NCBI GenBank assembly: GCA_025617745.1
Contig: CM046862.1
Location: forward strand, 53,323,097 to 53,387,096
Reading direction: 5' to 3'
DNA from: Heliocidaris erythrogramma
Lineage: Eukaryota; Echinodermata; Echinoidea; Camarodonta; Echinometridae
Length of the DNA: 64,000 bases
Both the position numbers and the translations under genes were made by a program. This document shows positions 48,875 to 57,746 of this stretch, piece by piece. How positions within the stretch are numbered: the first letter of the stretch is position 1; each line of letters begins with the position of its first letter. A model generated the notes under the pieces. That model was given only the letters and a program-made list of their open reading frames with translations. It was not told the DNA's origin and did no database searches.

Positions 48875-51800
48875 TTTAATTTATTAAAACATCTTCAAAA
48901 GTTCATATAGAATATATGACTAGAAATGGCTGAATATTTTGGATTAAACTTTCATGACACATTCGTTTGTAGTAACTGATACATTTTGATGTGTAACGTG
49001 TATGTATCATGGCATGTGGTTTTATTTCTTCTCCTTTTATTTTTATTTTTGGGGTGCTTTCAAATGATATTTTATTAAGGAGTAATATAAAGGACCACAA
49101 AAAAATCAACACAATTGCCTCATGCAGTATAAGGGATGTATTCATATGCTGAGCAGTCATATTTAAAATAAAATAAATCATGTTCCATCTGAACCTTTTG
49201 GAATACTTTGTCAATCCATAGACTACGGGATCCGGGTGAATCCTGTATTAAGCCTATGAGAGTTGAAGAATTCAGTAGTCAACGGGTTAAATTAACACAT
49301 ATTGTATCAGCTATTTGAAACTCAAGACAATATTTAACCAAAAAAAGTTATATGGAGGGACATGAAAGACATTCAGTTTCGAATTTGCTTGCACTAGCCA
49401 GTAATGCGCCATATTTTTTTAATGAGTAATTATGATATCCATAATGTAACCTTCGCTTTTCTTTTCATATTTTTAATAGTTTACAACACTTCAAATGGTC
49501 ATTGTCCTCCGCTTGCAGAACCGGCTAATGGCAATATCATTCGGTATCGGTTAGTCATAGGGAGTACCGTAGCATTTCGCTGCTTCCCTTCCTTCGAGCT
49601 TATTGGTCCTACAAGCATACGATGTATTGGAGCTGGAAATGGTAGTAACGAAACGCCTATATGGAGTGATGTTATTCCTACATGTGTTCTGAGAAGTAGA
49701 GGTTAGTATGTTTTGATTTGTATTTCCCTACCTACGTATATCTTGGATTACTGTTATCTGCATCCATGTGTATATACAGGCTCAACTATGTATCAAGTAT
49801 ATTGTTTGTGTTGAAAGTGGCGAAAGCAAGTAATGTTATCATTTAGCAGTCACAGCTGTAGTGTAACGGGATCTGCATACATGTAAGTATGACGATACTA
49901 ATAATAATTATGAAAGTGTAAGAAGGAAGAAAAAAAGACATGTAGAGGAAATAAATTATACTCTGAAGGAAAAAAATCATTCGAGTAATGATGATTATTG
50001 AATGCAAAAATTGTAAATTTAATTTGACTCAGTTTTGTGCAATTACATGTATTATTACCTATATAGCATATAGCTATATATATATACCTATAAAGGCATC
50101 TTAGCGGCGCATTAAAAACGCTTTTTGTCCGCTTGATTTGCGCCTGCAATATGAGAGGATATTGCACGGAACGCTACAGTACTAAAACTTGCCGTGCAGT
50201 ATTATGCCTTATTTTGTCTGGTCTGTTTGCGTGCCCACAAATAAAGCAACGCATACACGCATACGCGTATGGTGTCATAAAGAGGTTAAGTTAAACTTGT
50301 GTGATCACAATGAAGTACATGTATGATGAGTTTAAATCATTTTTCTGAAGGGTATAGATAATAATTATTATTATAATATTGGATGGCTTTATTTCATGGA
50401 ATATCAGAAATATTCCACTCGTTAGGTCCAATATTCTCTGGTATCCCATTCAGAGCCATCCAATATAATATAATTATCCTATAAGCAAGGTACGTATCAC
50501 ACTAACTGCCATGGTCTACATTGTTAAAGATTAAATAGATGACGATTCTTAGTTGTCTCCCACCCCCCCCCCCCCCTCTCTCTCTCTCTTTCTCAGTAAT
50601 GACTGCTACTACAAAGCAAACTACTAATGCATCAGTCATGATGCCTATTGAAACTACAACTGAATTTACTTTGACAACTGGACCGGAATCTGAAGGTATG
50701 TATGGCGCTTTACCATTATCTGATGAATTGATTTGGTTTTTATCAGTCCTATAATGTGGTATTTAAGGTAATGCACTGGTACTTGTAGCAAATATTCAAC
50801 TGTCTGATACAGTCGGAGGATGTGAAAATCATAACTGCATGGGTTTCTCTATGTCTAATAGCTGCATTATTGCAGAGTTTTCGTCAAACTAATTAACAAC
50901 TAATTTGTAAACAAATCTTTAGGCATTTTATATTGACAAAAAAATAGAAACAAACACACACAAAAAAACAACTAACAAAAACATGTACCTGTACAATGTA
51001 TTCTTAAGATATTGTTAAGTTTTCTTATTGAAATATCCTTAAATATGCTGAAGTATAACTAATCAGTCTGAAGTTTTATAAAGTATTCTTCTGCAGAGCA
51101 GTAAATGCATAGTTCCTGCTCTTTCTGAAAAATGCCCCTTCCTCCCTCTCTTTGATAAGTATCATTTTCCTTTCTGATAACTGGCTTTTTAAAAATCTGA
51201 TAATTTGCCCATTCTCTCTCTAACAAGCACTCTTTTCTCCTTCTGATAGGTGTCCTTTTCCACCATCTGATAAGGTCTCCTTTTCAAATCTAATAATTAC
51301 CCCCTTCCACTGTAATATGTATCTTTTTTCTTTCGATACGAATCCGTTTTACTTGTGATAGATGCCACATTTTTTTTCTTTTCAATATGTGCCTCCTTTC
51401 CCCTTCTGATAAGTGCCCCTTTATATATTTCTAATGACTGCCGCTCTCCTTTATAAAAATTGCCCTTTTCCTTTCTGATAAGCGCCCCCCTTTTCTTGTT
51501 TTGCTCGCTCTCACATTACACACAACTATTAACTGGGGGAGCTCATGCAGTATAGAGAACCACTTAAAAAGACCTAAAAAGACTGGGTGGGGGCCTAAAA
51601 GCCCCCCCCCCCCCTCCCTCGACATAAACTGCGACTATTTTGTAACGCTTAAAGATTTCGCTCTGTTGTTACACGACTTTTTTCTTTAGAGTTTTGCGCA
51701 ACTTTTGATACCAAATTTGCATGCCCCGCTAACGTCATGTTTTCACAAGGCATGTCAAGAAAAATTCGATATTTTGCATTCGTTTGTGTGTAAAGTCAAT

Positions 51801-53306
51801 GGGGACTGGAATGAATATTACAGATACTGTTTTCAAACTATATTTTCATATTTTCAAAAATAAGAATAATAAGATTAATTTGACTATGTATTCATGTAGA
51901 AAACATAATGAACTATGTGTATACCAAATTTGGTTGCAATCGGACAATCAACAGCCGAGATCTTGGGGGGGGGGGGCCTTTAGTTTTTCCAGCCTCCAAA
52001 ATACCCCAGTCTTTTTAAGATTAAAGATAGAAAAAAATAAAAATGAAGAAAATGATTGGACTGTACAAGTAATACCAGTGTCACAAAATGATCATTTTTT
52101 AGGTTCTTGTTCACCCTTTGTGGGTACCCTTTTTTGCTGGTCCCCTCCCCAATTTTAAAAGACGCTTCGCCGCCCCACCTAACTCTTTACACTACATACT
52201 CTTCTGATAAATATATGAGGTATCACCATGATAATAATGTGTTTCTTTCTGCTTTGATTAAATAGGTCAATCAGAACGTATTTGGCCTGTTATCAAGATA
52301 GGATCAGGCCTGGCGGGACTTTGCCTTATCCTAGTTATGATCGGGTGAGCAGTTTGGATAAGCCAGTTCGTAATTAGAACTTGCACTTTTGCAGATAAAT
52401 TTCACAGCTGACTTTTATACGCTGTCATTTTCTAGGCTCGTGTGCCTTCACATTGGATAATTTTAGGGTAATTTGTACCTTGAACTAATTACGAACTAAT
52501 TACGTTTATTGTGAAAAATAAGTAAACAGTGCAAAATATAAAAAAATAGGACGATATAAGATCGTTATGCAGAATACCTGTTAAAACTGAAAGAAGGGTA
52601 CGCATTCTTTTTGTAGCGTCGCAATGTCAATTTTAAGCAAAGTTACATAATAAACACACGATGAGTTTAATGAATATTTAAGCAAAATTAGAACAATAAA
52701 CGTTGCATTTACATTACTGACTTGAATCAGAAGAAGATAAGAAAATAACTAATGATTCATTATGATCGTATGCATAGATATAGGGTTTAGTGACCTTGAT
52801 AGTTTGAAATCCTGAATGCATATTTTGGTATGACACTCCTTTGGTATAAAGGTACTTCGGGGACATTTGCGTCATTTTTTTTATTTTTTATTTGTTTTTG
52901 TTAATGCAGTGTTGTGGTGTCATCTATAAAACGTAAACGAAGGCGTGACTTGGCAGCTGGAAACAACGCATGGGTTCAACCTAGAAACATAGGACGACGA
53001 ATCAGCGTACCCTTCTCACTGCCTGCCACTGGCATAAGGTCCACTGAAGTACGTGATGAAAGCCTGAGCAATCGATACTTTTCACGTCCTTCGGCGAGGA
53101 ACTTACCGGAGCCTGTAAATAAAGGAGGAGCATCGAGCATGGAAGACGGTACCTACATCAACCTTAAGACACCTCGTTCACAAACAACGGCGAAGACCTC
53201 ATCTATCCATCCAAGCAAATCTCATCGACTTAGCAAAAACGTTCCGAAGTTGGATGAGAACTATGTGAACTACATTTCGAAGAGGGGACGAATTAACATG
53301 AGATAA
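40545..53306 (+). CDS. Gene B: WSC-Sushi-transmembrane receptor-like protein (6 exons, 380 aa)
   Basis: Joined coding sequence: 40545-40638, 48555-48806, 49480-49701, 50597-50695, 52266-52344, 52910-53306 (1143 nt, 380 residues plus TAA). All introns are GT-AG; phases are 1, 1, 1, 1, 2, and the joined frame is open. Order: signal peptide (about 1-30), WSC (about 32-115, eight Cys), Sushi/CCP (about 116-185, four Cys), Thr-rich stalk (about 190-222), transmembrane helix (about 234-255) and basic tail (256-380). It is the same architecture and strand as gene A, so a tandem paralogue. It differs by an extra stalk exon, a 7.9-kb first intron loaded with mobile elements and an unrelated shorter tail. 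Exons 2-6 are well supported. Assignment of the distant signal-peptide exon is the weakest step, although its phase fits exactly. Function is inferred only as a cell-surface receptor or adhesion molecule. Confidence 0.78.
40690..40808. mobile_element. ~118-bp MITE, uninterrupted relative of 9297-10681
   Basis: GAATCCTAACAAT, TTATTCCGTCACAATAGAAA and GAGATAAAAGGATTC in the same order as the outer unit at 9297-10681. It lies in intron 1 of gene B, 50 bases after the signal-peptide exon. Confidence 0.75.
41371..42345. mobile_element. 1-kb foldback element, copy 2
   Basis: Same family and orientation as 3389-4410: AGTATACCCAACTTTGGTAG at the left, GCCACGGATGACTGAGCA, TTTGGGCTGAAGCAG, and mirrored blocks to about 42340. 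The right terminus is degraded. It lies inside intron 1 of gene B and is followed by 22 C at 42367-42388. Confidence 0.85.
42540..43080. repeat. TTTC/TCTCTG polypyrimidine array
   Basis: Imperfect units with ATGTATTTCTTTGTTTTTCT and TCTCTGTCTTCCTTTT recur about every 55-60 bases on the + strand. The long Phe/Leu/Ser frames (up to 276 codons at 42548) come from this. Confidence 0.85.
44423..45714. mobile_element. 1.3-kb TIR element with TATAGGTTTTCCCGCCC ends
   Basis: Left TATAGGTTTTCCCGCCCAAT and right ATTGGGCGGGAAAACCTATA form inverted ends of about 28 bases (continuing into TTTCATCA/TGACGAAA). Subterminal TTCAATT/AATTGAA words are repeated on both sides. A transposase-like fragment lies inside on the - strand (44823-44968). 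Confidence 0.78.
44823..44968 (-). pseudogene. Helix-turn-helix transposase N-terminal fragment
   Basis: The - strand frame reads MNISKTDRIRLAEAFDNKQD then YLELADALGIN before a stop. This pattern (an amphipathic helix, then a second helix ending LADALGI) resembles the N-terminal HTH of transposase-like ORFs in animal genomes. The frame is cut after about 47 residues with no catalytic part, so it is a fossil. The family match is from memory of the motif only. Confidence 0.4.
45886..45965. mobile_element. 80-bp MITE with TA duplication
   Basis: CAGTCAAACCTG at the left and CAGGTTTCACTG at the right, flanked by TA at 45884-45885 and 45966-45967. GCGACCACCTGTATA and GCGGTCTTTATATACAGG extend the pairing. 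Confidence 0.75.
45968..48154. other. Intron 1 of gene B, no recognised element
   Basis: Several short frames, including 47305-47499, lack any recognisable domain or exon context. Confidence 0.4.
48155..48490. mobile_element. 336-bp MITE just upstream of gene B's WSC exon
   Basis: TTTAAAGGGAGCGACAAGTC at the left and GACTTGCC..CTCCCTTTAA at the right (complement TTAAAGGGAGTGGCAAGTCG) form the ends, extended by CGCAATC/GATTACG and ATGG. The right end is about 64 bases from the WSC acceptor, so it supplies or sits next to the intron's branch-point region. Confidence 0.78.
48555..48806 (+). CDS. Gene B exon 2: WSC domain
   Basis: This 252-nt phase 1-1 exon runs from the CCAG acceptor to the GTATGT donor at 48807. 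The hallmark PGFVGCYPSGKHL opens it, followed by GTCFCSDKIP and CSGNLTQTCGS. Eight Cys align one for one with gene A's WSC exon. Sequons NCS and NLT are present. A TA-dinucleotide run begins just 16 bases after the donor. Confidence 0.86.
48823..48869. repeat. (TA)n microsatellite
   Basis: About 23 TA dinucleotides immediately downstream of gene B exon 2. Confidence 0.95.
49213..49290. repeat. Short dispersed repeat, copy 2 (inverse)
   Basis: GACTACGGGATCCGGGTGAA, CCTGTATTAAGCCTAT and AGTAGTCAACGGGTTAA correspond to the complement of 39955-40035. Confidence 0.7.
49480..49701 (+). CDS. Gene B exon 3: Sushi/CCP domain
   Basis: A 222-nt phase 1-1 exon after an AATAG acceptor. It shows the CCP pattern: GHCPP, NGN, VAFRCFPSFELIGPTSIRC, Trp in IWSD and final PTC. 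It shares the unusual ELIGPT/DLIGPT stretch with gene A's Sushi domain, supporting recent common ancestry. The chosen donor is AG|GTTAGT at 49702; an alternative phase-1 donor at 49696 would remove two residues. Confidence 0.86.
50357..50482. repeat. AT-rich hairpin in intron 3 of gene B
   Basis: ATAATTATTATTATAATATT-GGATGGCT at 50358-50385 pairs with AGCCATCCAATATAATATAA-TTAT to 50478. GGAATATCAGAAATATTCC forms a smaller internal stem. Confidence 0.85.
50597..50695 (+). CDS. Gene B exon 4: Thr-rich stalk
   Basis: This 99-nt phase 1-1 exon follows a long polypyrimidine tract with a CTCAG acceptor and ends at GTATGT. It encodes about 33 residues rich in Thr (TATTKQTTNASV, ETTTEFTLTTG), consistent with an O-glycosylated membrane-proximal stalk. 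Gene A has no visible counterpart between its Sushi and transmembrane exons, and the frame is intact with or without this exon, so it could be skipped by alternative splicing. Confidence 0.68.
51130..51490. repeat. Degenerate minisatellite TTCTGATAAGTGCCCCTTTT
   Basis: About ten to twelve units of roughly 28-35 bases (CTTTCTGATAA, TGCCCCTTT, CCTTCTGATAAGTGCCCCTT) on the + strand. It is the inverse of the array at 35040-35700. Confidence 0.75.
51560..52030. repeat. Repeat with G/C-run arms in intron 4 of gene B
   Basis: AAAAAGACTGGGTGGGGGCC-TAAAAGCCCCC at about 51576-51617 is mirrored by GGGGGGGCCTTTAGTTTTT and ATACCCCAGTCTTTTTA at about 51965-52018. The middle has no gene. Confidence 0.6.
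52266..52344 (+). CDS. Gene B exon 5: transmembrane segment
   Basis: A 79-nt exon between AATAG and GTGAGC. It encodes QSERIWPVIK and then GSGLAGLCLILVMI, continuing into the next exon as GVVVSSIKRKRRR. The hydrophobic span is followed by the basic stop-transfer cluster. It ends in phase 2, exactly like gene A's transmembrane exon. Confidence 0.8.
52910..53306 (+). CDS. Gene B exon 6: cytoplasmic tail
   Basis: The last coding exon runs from the AATGCAG acceptor to TAA. After the basic KRKRRR cluster the tail is Arg/Ser-rich and ends with two acidic-flanked tyrosine motifs, EDGTYINLKT (Tyr331) and DENYVNYISK (Tyr367). Both are YxN, the core of Grb2-type SH2 ligands; YINL also resembles an ITIM-like YxxL. 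No enzyme domain is seen. A possible polyadenylation signal (AATAAA within 54305-54312) lies about 1 kb downstream but is unverified. Confidence 0.78.
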
Positions 53307-53849
53307 ATAACACGTGCCATAATATGTAGTGCAAAGGGCTGGAGCAAGTTAAGACGTGGGAAATGTTTACTTCAAAGACAAGTCAGTCCCCTCGCAGGAA
53401 TCAAAGAACTCAAACCGTGTATCACACATATCCGAACACGCGCCGCTGTAAAATTACAAAAATACAACAAATGGGCCCAGTAACATAAAACTTAGTAATG
53501 GACCGTACGACTAATGTTTGCGAATTGCACTGACCTATCAACGTGCAATCACTTGTACGATCAATTGCTTTGTGTTACAGGTCCCTGGTCTATTTTAATA
53601 TGTATTTACTTCATTTTGCTGAGGGTAAAATAAGGGTAAAAATTCAGATCATATTTGTGTTTGTTACAAGGTCATAGCAATTACATTTTAGTCATTCAGA
53701 GCCCATGAAGGTGATGTATTAGACAAAAATACCCTGAGAACATTTTCTAGTCTACCGACGATACAAAGAAGAGATAAAAATGTTTTTGTTATCATTATAG
53801 TAATACGACCAAGAAACGTAAGTCAATGATCATATCAGCTGATTTATTA

Positions 53850-53977
53850 ATTTGTATTTATTAATTTATTTTTTATTTATTTTATTTCTGTTTGTTTTTT
53901 TATTTTGTTACCATTATTATTATTATTATTATTATTATTAATTTTTTTTTTTTTTTTTGGGGGGGGGGGGGGGGGGG
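53850..53977. repeat. (TTA)n, poly(T) and poly(G) run
   Basis: TTTATTTA and TTA repeats run into about 17 T and then about 19 G (53959-53977), 0.55 kb past the gene B stop. Confidence 0.9.
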
Positions 53978-54789
53978 TGGATAAAATGTAATGAATTGAG
54001 GCATATTAAACGGGAGATAACCTGTACGTCATGTGCCAAATTTCCATTTATTTCACCCCAAATTATGAATCACTGCAGATTACCATCGGTTAATATCCAT
54101 TAACCCGATGACTACTGAATTATTTCATCCTGATAGGCATATAATACAGGGACCATGGGTTAACAATCCAATCGTGTTTTCTATCTGTATGGTCTGGAAT
54201 TGCCACGACTATTTTTTCAGTGTAGTCCAAGGTTTCAAGAAGAGACGAACAAACCGGACAAATTTCTCCACAGGATAACAATCAAGTATTTGATCTATTT
54301 CGTAAAATAAAGTTTGGGATAACTGGGGGATGTTAAAAGTTTAAACATGTCAGATGTGAAGTGTTGAATCTATATTTTTGACGATGCATATATTTCATTC
54401 AAAGACGAATAACACTTGAATAAATCACAATTGTTTTTCTTGTAAATATCATCTATTTCCTTTACATATCTATCACTATTTTTAGCCTCTGTGATTGAAT
54501 GTGTAAATATAAGTAAGCGGATAAAGCCATTAAAGTTAGTTTCATTGTCCTGATTATGTGCAATGCTGTCAGTTAGATTGTGGTTGTTTGTGTTCTAAGA
54601 ATTCCGTTTGTATTTCAGGTTAACAGAAACGCTCTTCCCCAATCTATTGATATTTCATAGAAAGATTACAGAATGAAGGAAAGAAGGGGGAAGTGTGCAA
54701 AAAAAGGTAGGGGAAAAAATTGTTTTAGCGAAATAAACATTTTGAAATAACGGTTTCTAAGAAATGCCTTGCTTCATTTTAGCTGTGTG
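53978..54789. other. Non-coding stretch including short dispersed repeat copy 3
   Basis: 54095-54160 repeats the TTAACCCG.TGACTAC / ATACAGGGACCA words of 39955-40035. AATAAA at 54305-54312 is the only candidate polyadenylation signal noticed for gene B. Otherwise unremarkable. Confidence 0.45.
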
Positions 54790-55250
54790 AGTGAATGAAT
54801 GGGTGGATGAATGGATGGGTGAATGAATAAATGGGTGAATGAATGGATGGGTGGATAAATAGATGGGTGAATGATTGGATGGGTGGATGATTGGATGGGT
54901 GGATGAATGGACGGGTGGATGAATAGATGGGTGAATGAATGGATGGGTGGATGAATAGATGGGTGAATGATTGGATGGGTGGATGATTGGATGGGTGGAT
55001 GATTGGACGGGTGAATGATTGGACGGGTGAATGATTGGATGGGCGAATGAATGGATGGGTGGATGAATGGATGGGTGGATGATTGGATGGGTGGATGATT
55101 GGATGGGTGGATGATTGGATGGGTGGATGAATGGACGGGTGAATGATTGGATGGGTGGATAAATGGATGTGTGAATGATTGGATGGGCGAATGAATGGAT
55201 GGGTGGATGAATGGATGTTTGAATGAATGATACGAGGAATAAAGCATTAG
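54790..55250. repeat. Tandem array of GGATGGGTGAATGATT-type units
   Basis: Higher-order array of GGAT/GAAT/GGGT tetranucleotides in 12-16-base units. The - strand frames (up to 200 codons, PSIHPPIHSF repeats) are artefacts. Confidence 0.95.
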
Positions 55251-55815
55251 TAAATGAATCAATGAATGAAATGATGAGTGGACGAATGGATGAGTGAACT
55301 AATGGGTGAATGGATGGAGGAATGAATAGAAGAATGAATGAACGAATAAATGAATGCATTAATGAATGGGTGAATGAATGGATAGGTGAATATATGGCTG
55401 TATAAATGAGTGGGTCAATGTATGAACGAATGAATAGGTAAATGAATGAATGAATTGGAAAATGGATGAATGGATGGATTAATCATTGCTTAAACTGACG
55501 AATGAGTTGATAAATAAATGATCGAATGAATGAATAATTAAGTCAATGAATGAATGAGCGAATGAATGCATGATTGAACTATGAATTAGTGGATGAATGG
55601 ATGACCTGGTAAAAAAATAGATGAATGCTTGAATGAATGAATGGATGGATGAACGGATTGGTCAATGGATGAATGAACGGATGAATAAATGAATGAAAGG
55701 ATGAATGAATGAATTTATAAATACATGAATAGATGAAAGAGTGAATGGATGAAGAGGTGAATCAATTATTGCATGAATGAATGAATGGATACACGGATGA
55801 ATGAATGATTGCGTT
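55251..55815. repeat. Decayed (GAAT/GGAT)n continuation
   Basis: GAATGAATGAATGGAT words with frequent point changes, a degenerate flank of the array before. Confidence 0.9.
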
Positions 55816-55952
55816 TCAATGTAATGTAAAAAAAAAATGTTTCTTAGTTCCTCACAATTATTTTGGAGTATGATCATAACGATAAAAATGATAATAAAAA
55901 ATGGCATAATAAACAAAAGAGTTTCTCTATGCGCTTTGGAATGAAAATACAA

Positions 55953-56407
55953 TAGGTGACCAGGCACCACAAAACCACCAGTAATTAGTAGGCCTAATTA
56001 AGTTTGTCTTTTCTGGATCATGTTGTATTAGTTTTCTTCTTTACGACCCTTAATGCTTGTGTCATTTTTGAGCTCCCATAAACTTTAAAATCAAGTAAGT
56101 TCTTGTATTAATGTTTGTTCACTATAATGAACAGGATGTGCTAAATCCTTTCATAGGAACTTATATTGAGCTCTAATCCTAATTTTGTCATCTTTGCACA
56201 ATACCTCGCAAGTCAGAGTGCTTAAATAGACTGCAAACAATAGACTGAACTCTTTTTTCTCAACATTAACAATTTGCGGGATTGGGCATCCCACTCTTTG
56301 TACAGTGGTTTAGGATGTCCAGTATATATATAATTTTAAAGCTCAGAATCTCCTCTTTCAAAATCATTTCTGGCGATTTTTTGGTGGCTTTGTGGTCCCT
56401 GGTCAAA
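55953..56407. mobile_element. TIR element, GTGACCAGGCACCACAAAAC family, copy 2
   Basis: TAGGTGACCAGGCACCACAA at the left; GATTTTTTGGTGGCTTTGTG and GTCCCTGGTC at the right. Shorter and more diverged than 11649-12309, but the same inverted ends and internal words (TGCAAACAATAGAC.., GGGATTGGG). Confidence 0.8.
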
Positions 56408-56679
56408 CAAAATAATGCTTATGAATGTGGAAACTTAATATCAGTATTACATTTGTATTACATCTATAATATGATTATATGATAGAAAAAAATCATTCAG
56501 ATTTGCGGGCATTTCCGGTGGGCGCCAATCAGTCTGCTCATCGGATTCCTTCGTAGGCAATATTTATCTATTTATTTTTTAATTTTATTTATTATTTGTT
56601 TCCACACCCAATGGAGTGAGAATGAAAAAAAGCATACTTAGCCAAACGTCGAGAACGAAAGAGCTTACCAGCCCCTATT

Positions 56680-56826
56680 CTGGGGAGCGTTTTATCAAGT
56701 GTTTTGTCAATGCTTTTTACTGACAACTGTTATAAGCTACTGAAATCCTTGCGTCTGATTGGCTGAGAGCAAATTTCTCGGTAAAAAGCACCGACAAAAC
56801 ACTTGATGAAACGCTGCCCAGGGCTC
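56680..56826. mobile_element. ~147-bp MITE
   Basis: TGGGGAGCGTTTTATCAAGT-GTTTTGTC at the left pairs with GACAAAACACTTGATGAAAC-GCTGCCCA at the right; GCTTTTTAC/GTAAAAAGC continue the stem. Confidence 0.82.
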
Positions 56827-57435
56827 TTATTCCTTTGAAAGTATACATGATTTGACCCTGAAACCTTTACTTACACAATTCTCCACCATGAAACGTATCT
56901 ATGATGCTTTAATATGATGATAATAGCATAAGGCAGGGCATCATTAAAGTGACAGGTATTTTTTTTAACTTAATCAGTAAGATAAAATGAACAGAACATA
57001 CATTAAAGTGACGGTAAACTGGAAGTGTCTGTACCTCTCACTTTCCCATCATGCCCCATTCTAGTTTGCAAAAGCTTAAAATGTGCTTGCACACAAGTTT
57101 CCATAATACCAAATCAAAAATGATAGTTTGACAGATAAATTTTGCCTATTATGCAAACAAGCTGTTCATCAAAATTCAAAATAAAATTATATTTCAAGTT
57201 ATAATCTTGATTAAGCAATCACTGTACGATGGCACTGTTCAAATTCTACCAGTTTAATGCCACTTTAAATTACAAGATGATGACAGAAACATGGTTCAAC
57301 GTTACATTTTCATGGTGGAGGTACTAAATTGTTGAATGATTAAATCACTGAAAGTAGAATGATATTTATTACATGCTGTACCTATCATTTCCAGTTTCCT
57401 TGTTACCAAATCATCAACTCAAATGTGAAGTCATA

Positions 57436-57743
57436 GGCCCGTATTCTGAACTCCACGGTTTAACTTAAACCATGGTCTAAATGTGTGGCTTAACTATGGG
57501 CAGCCAAATGTGACACAAATCACAACAGTTGATATTCATTTTATCAGCATTTAAAAAACCATTAAAAACTGTCTGGGAATGGTAAGTACAATAGTTTTCC
57601 TTTACCATTAAAGCATGGGACGAGAATCCACTAAACATAAGGAACATACAATATAAACAAAGTTTTTACATTATTGGCTACCCATAGTTAAACCACACAT
57701 TTAACGCATGGTTTAAGTTAAACCGGAGTTCAGAATACGGGCC
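57436..57743. mobile_element. 308-bp MITE with GGCCCGTATTCTGAACTCC ends
   Basis: GGCCCGTATTCTGAACTCCA at the left and GGAGTTCAGAATACGGGCC at the right. The pairing continues through GGTTTAACTTAAACCATG and GTTTAACTATGGGTAGCC. ATA flanks both sides (57433-57435, 57744-57746), a likely 3-bp target duplication. Confidence 0.88.
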
Positions 57744-57746
57744 ATA

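Noticed and set aside
54757..55359. 200-codon - strand ORF with PSIHPPIHSF repeats
   Set aside because: It is the reading of the GGAT/GAAT tandem array in an arbitrary frame; no start context or splice support.
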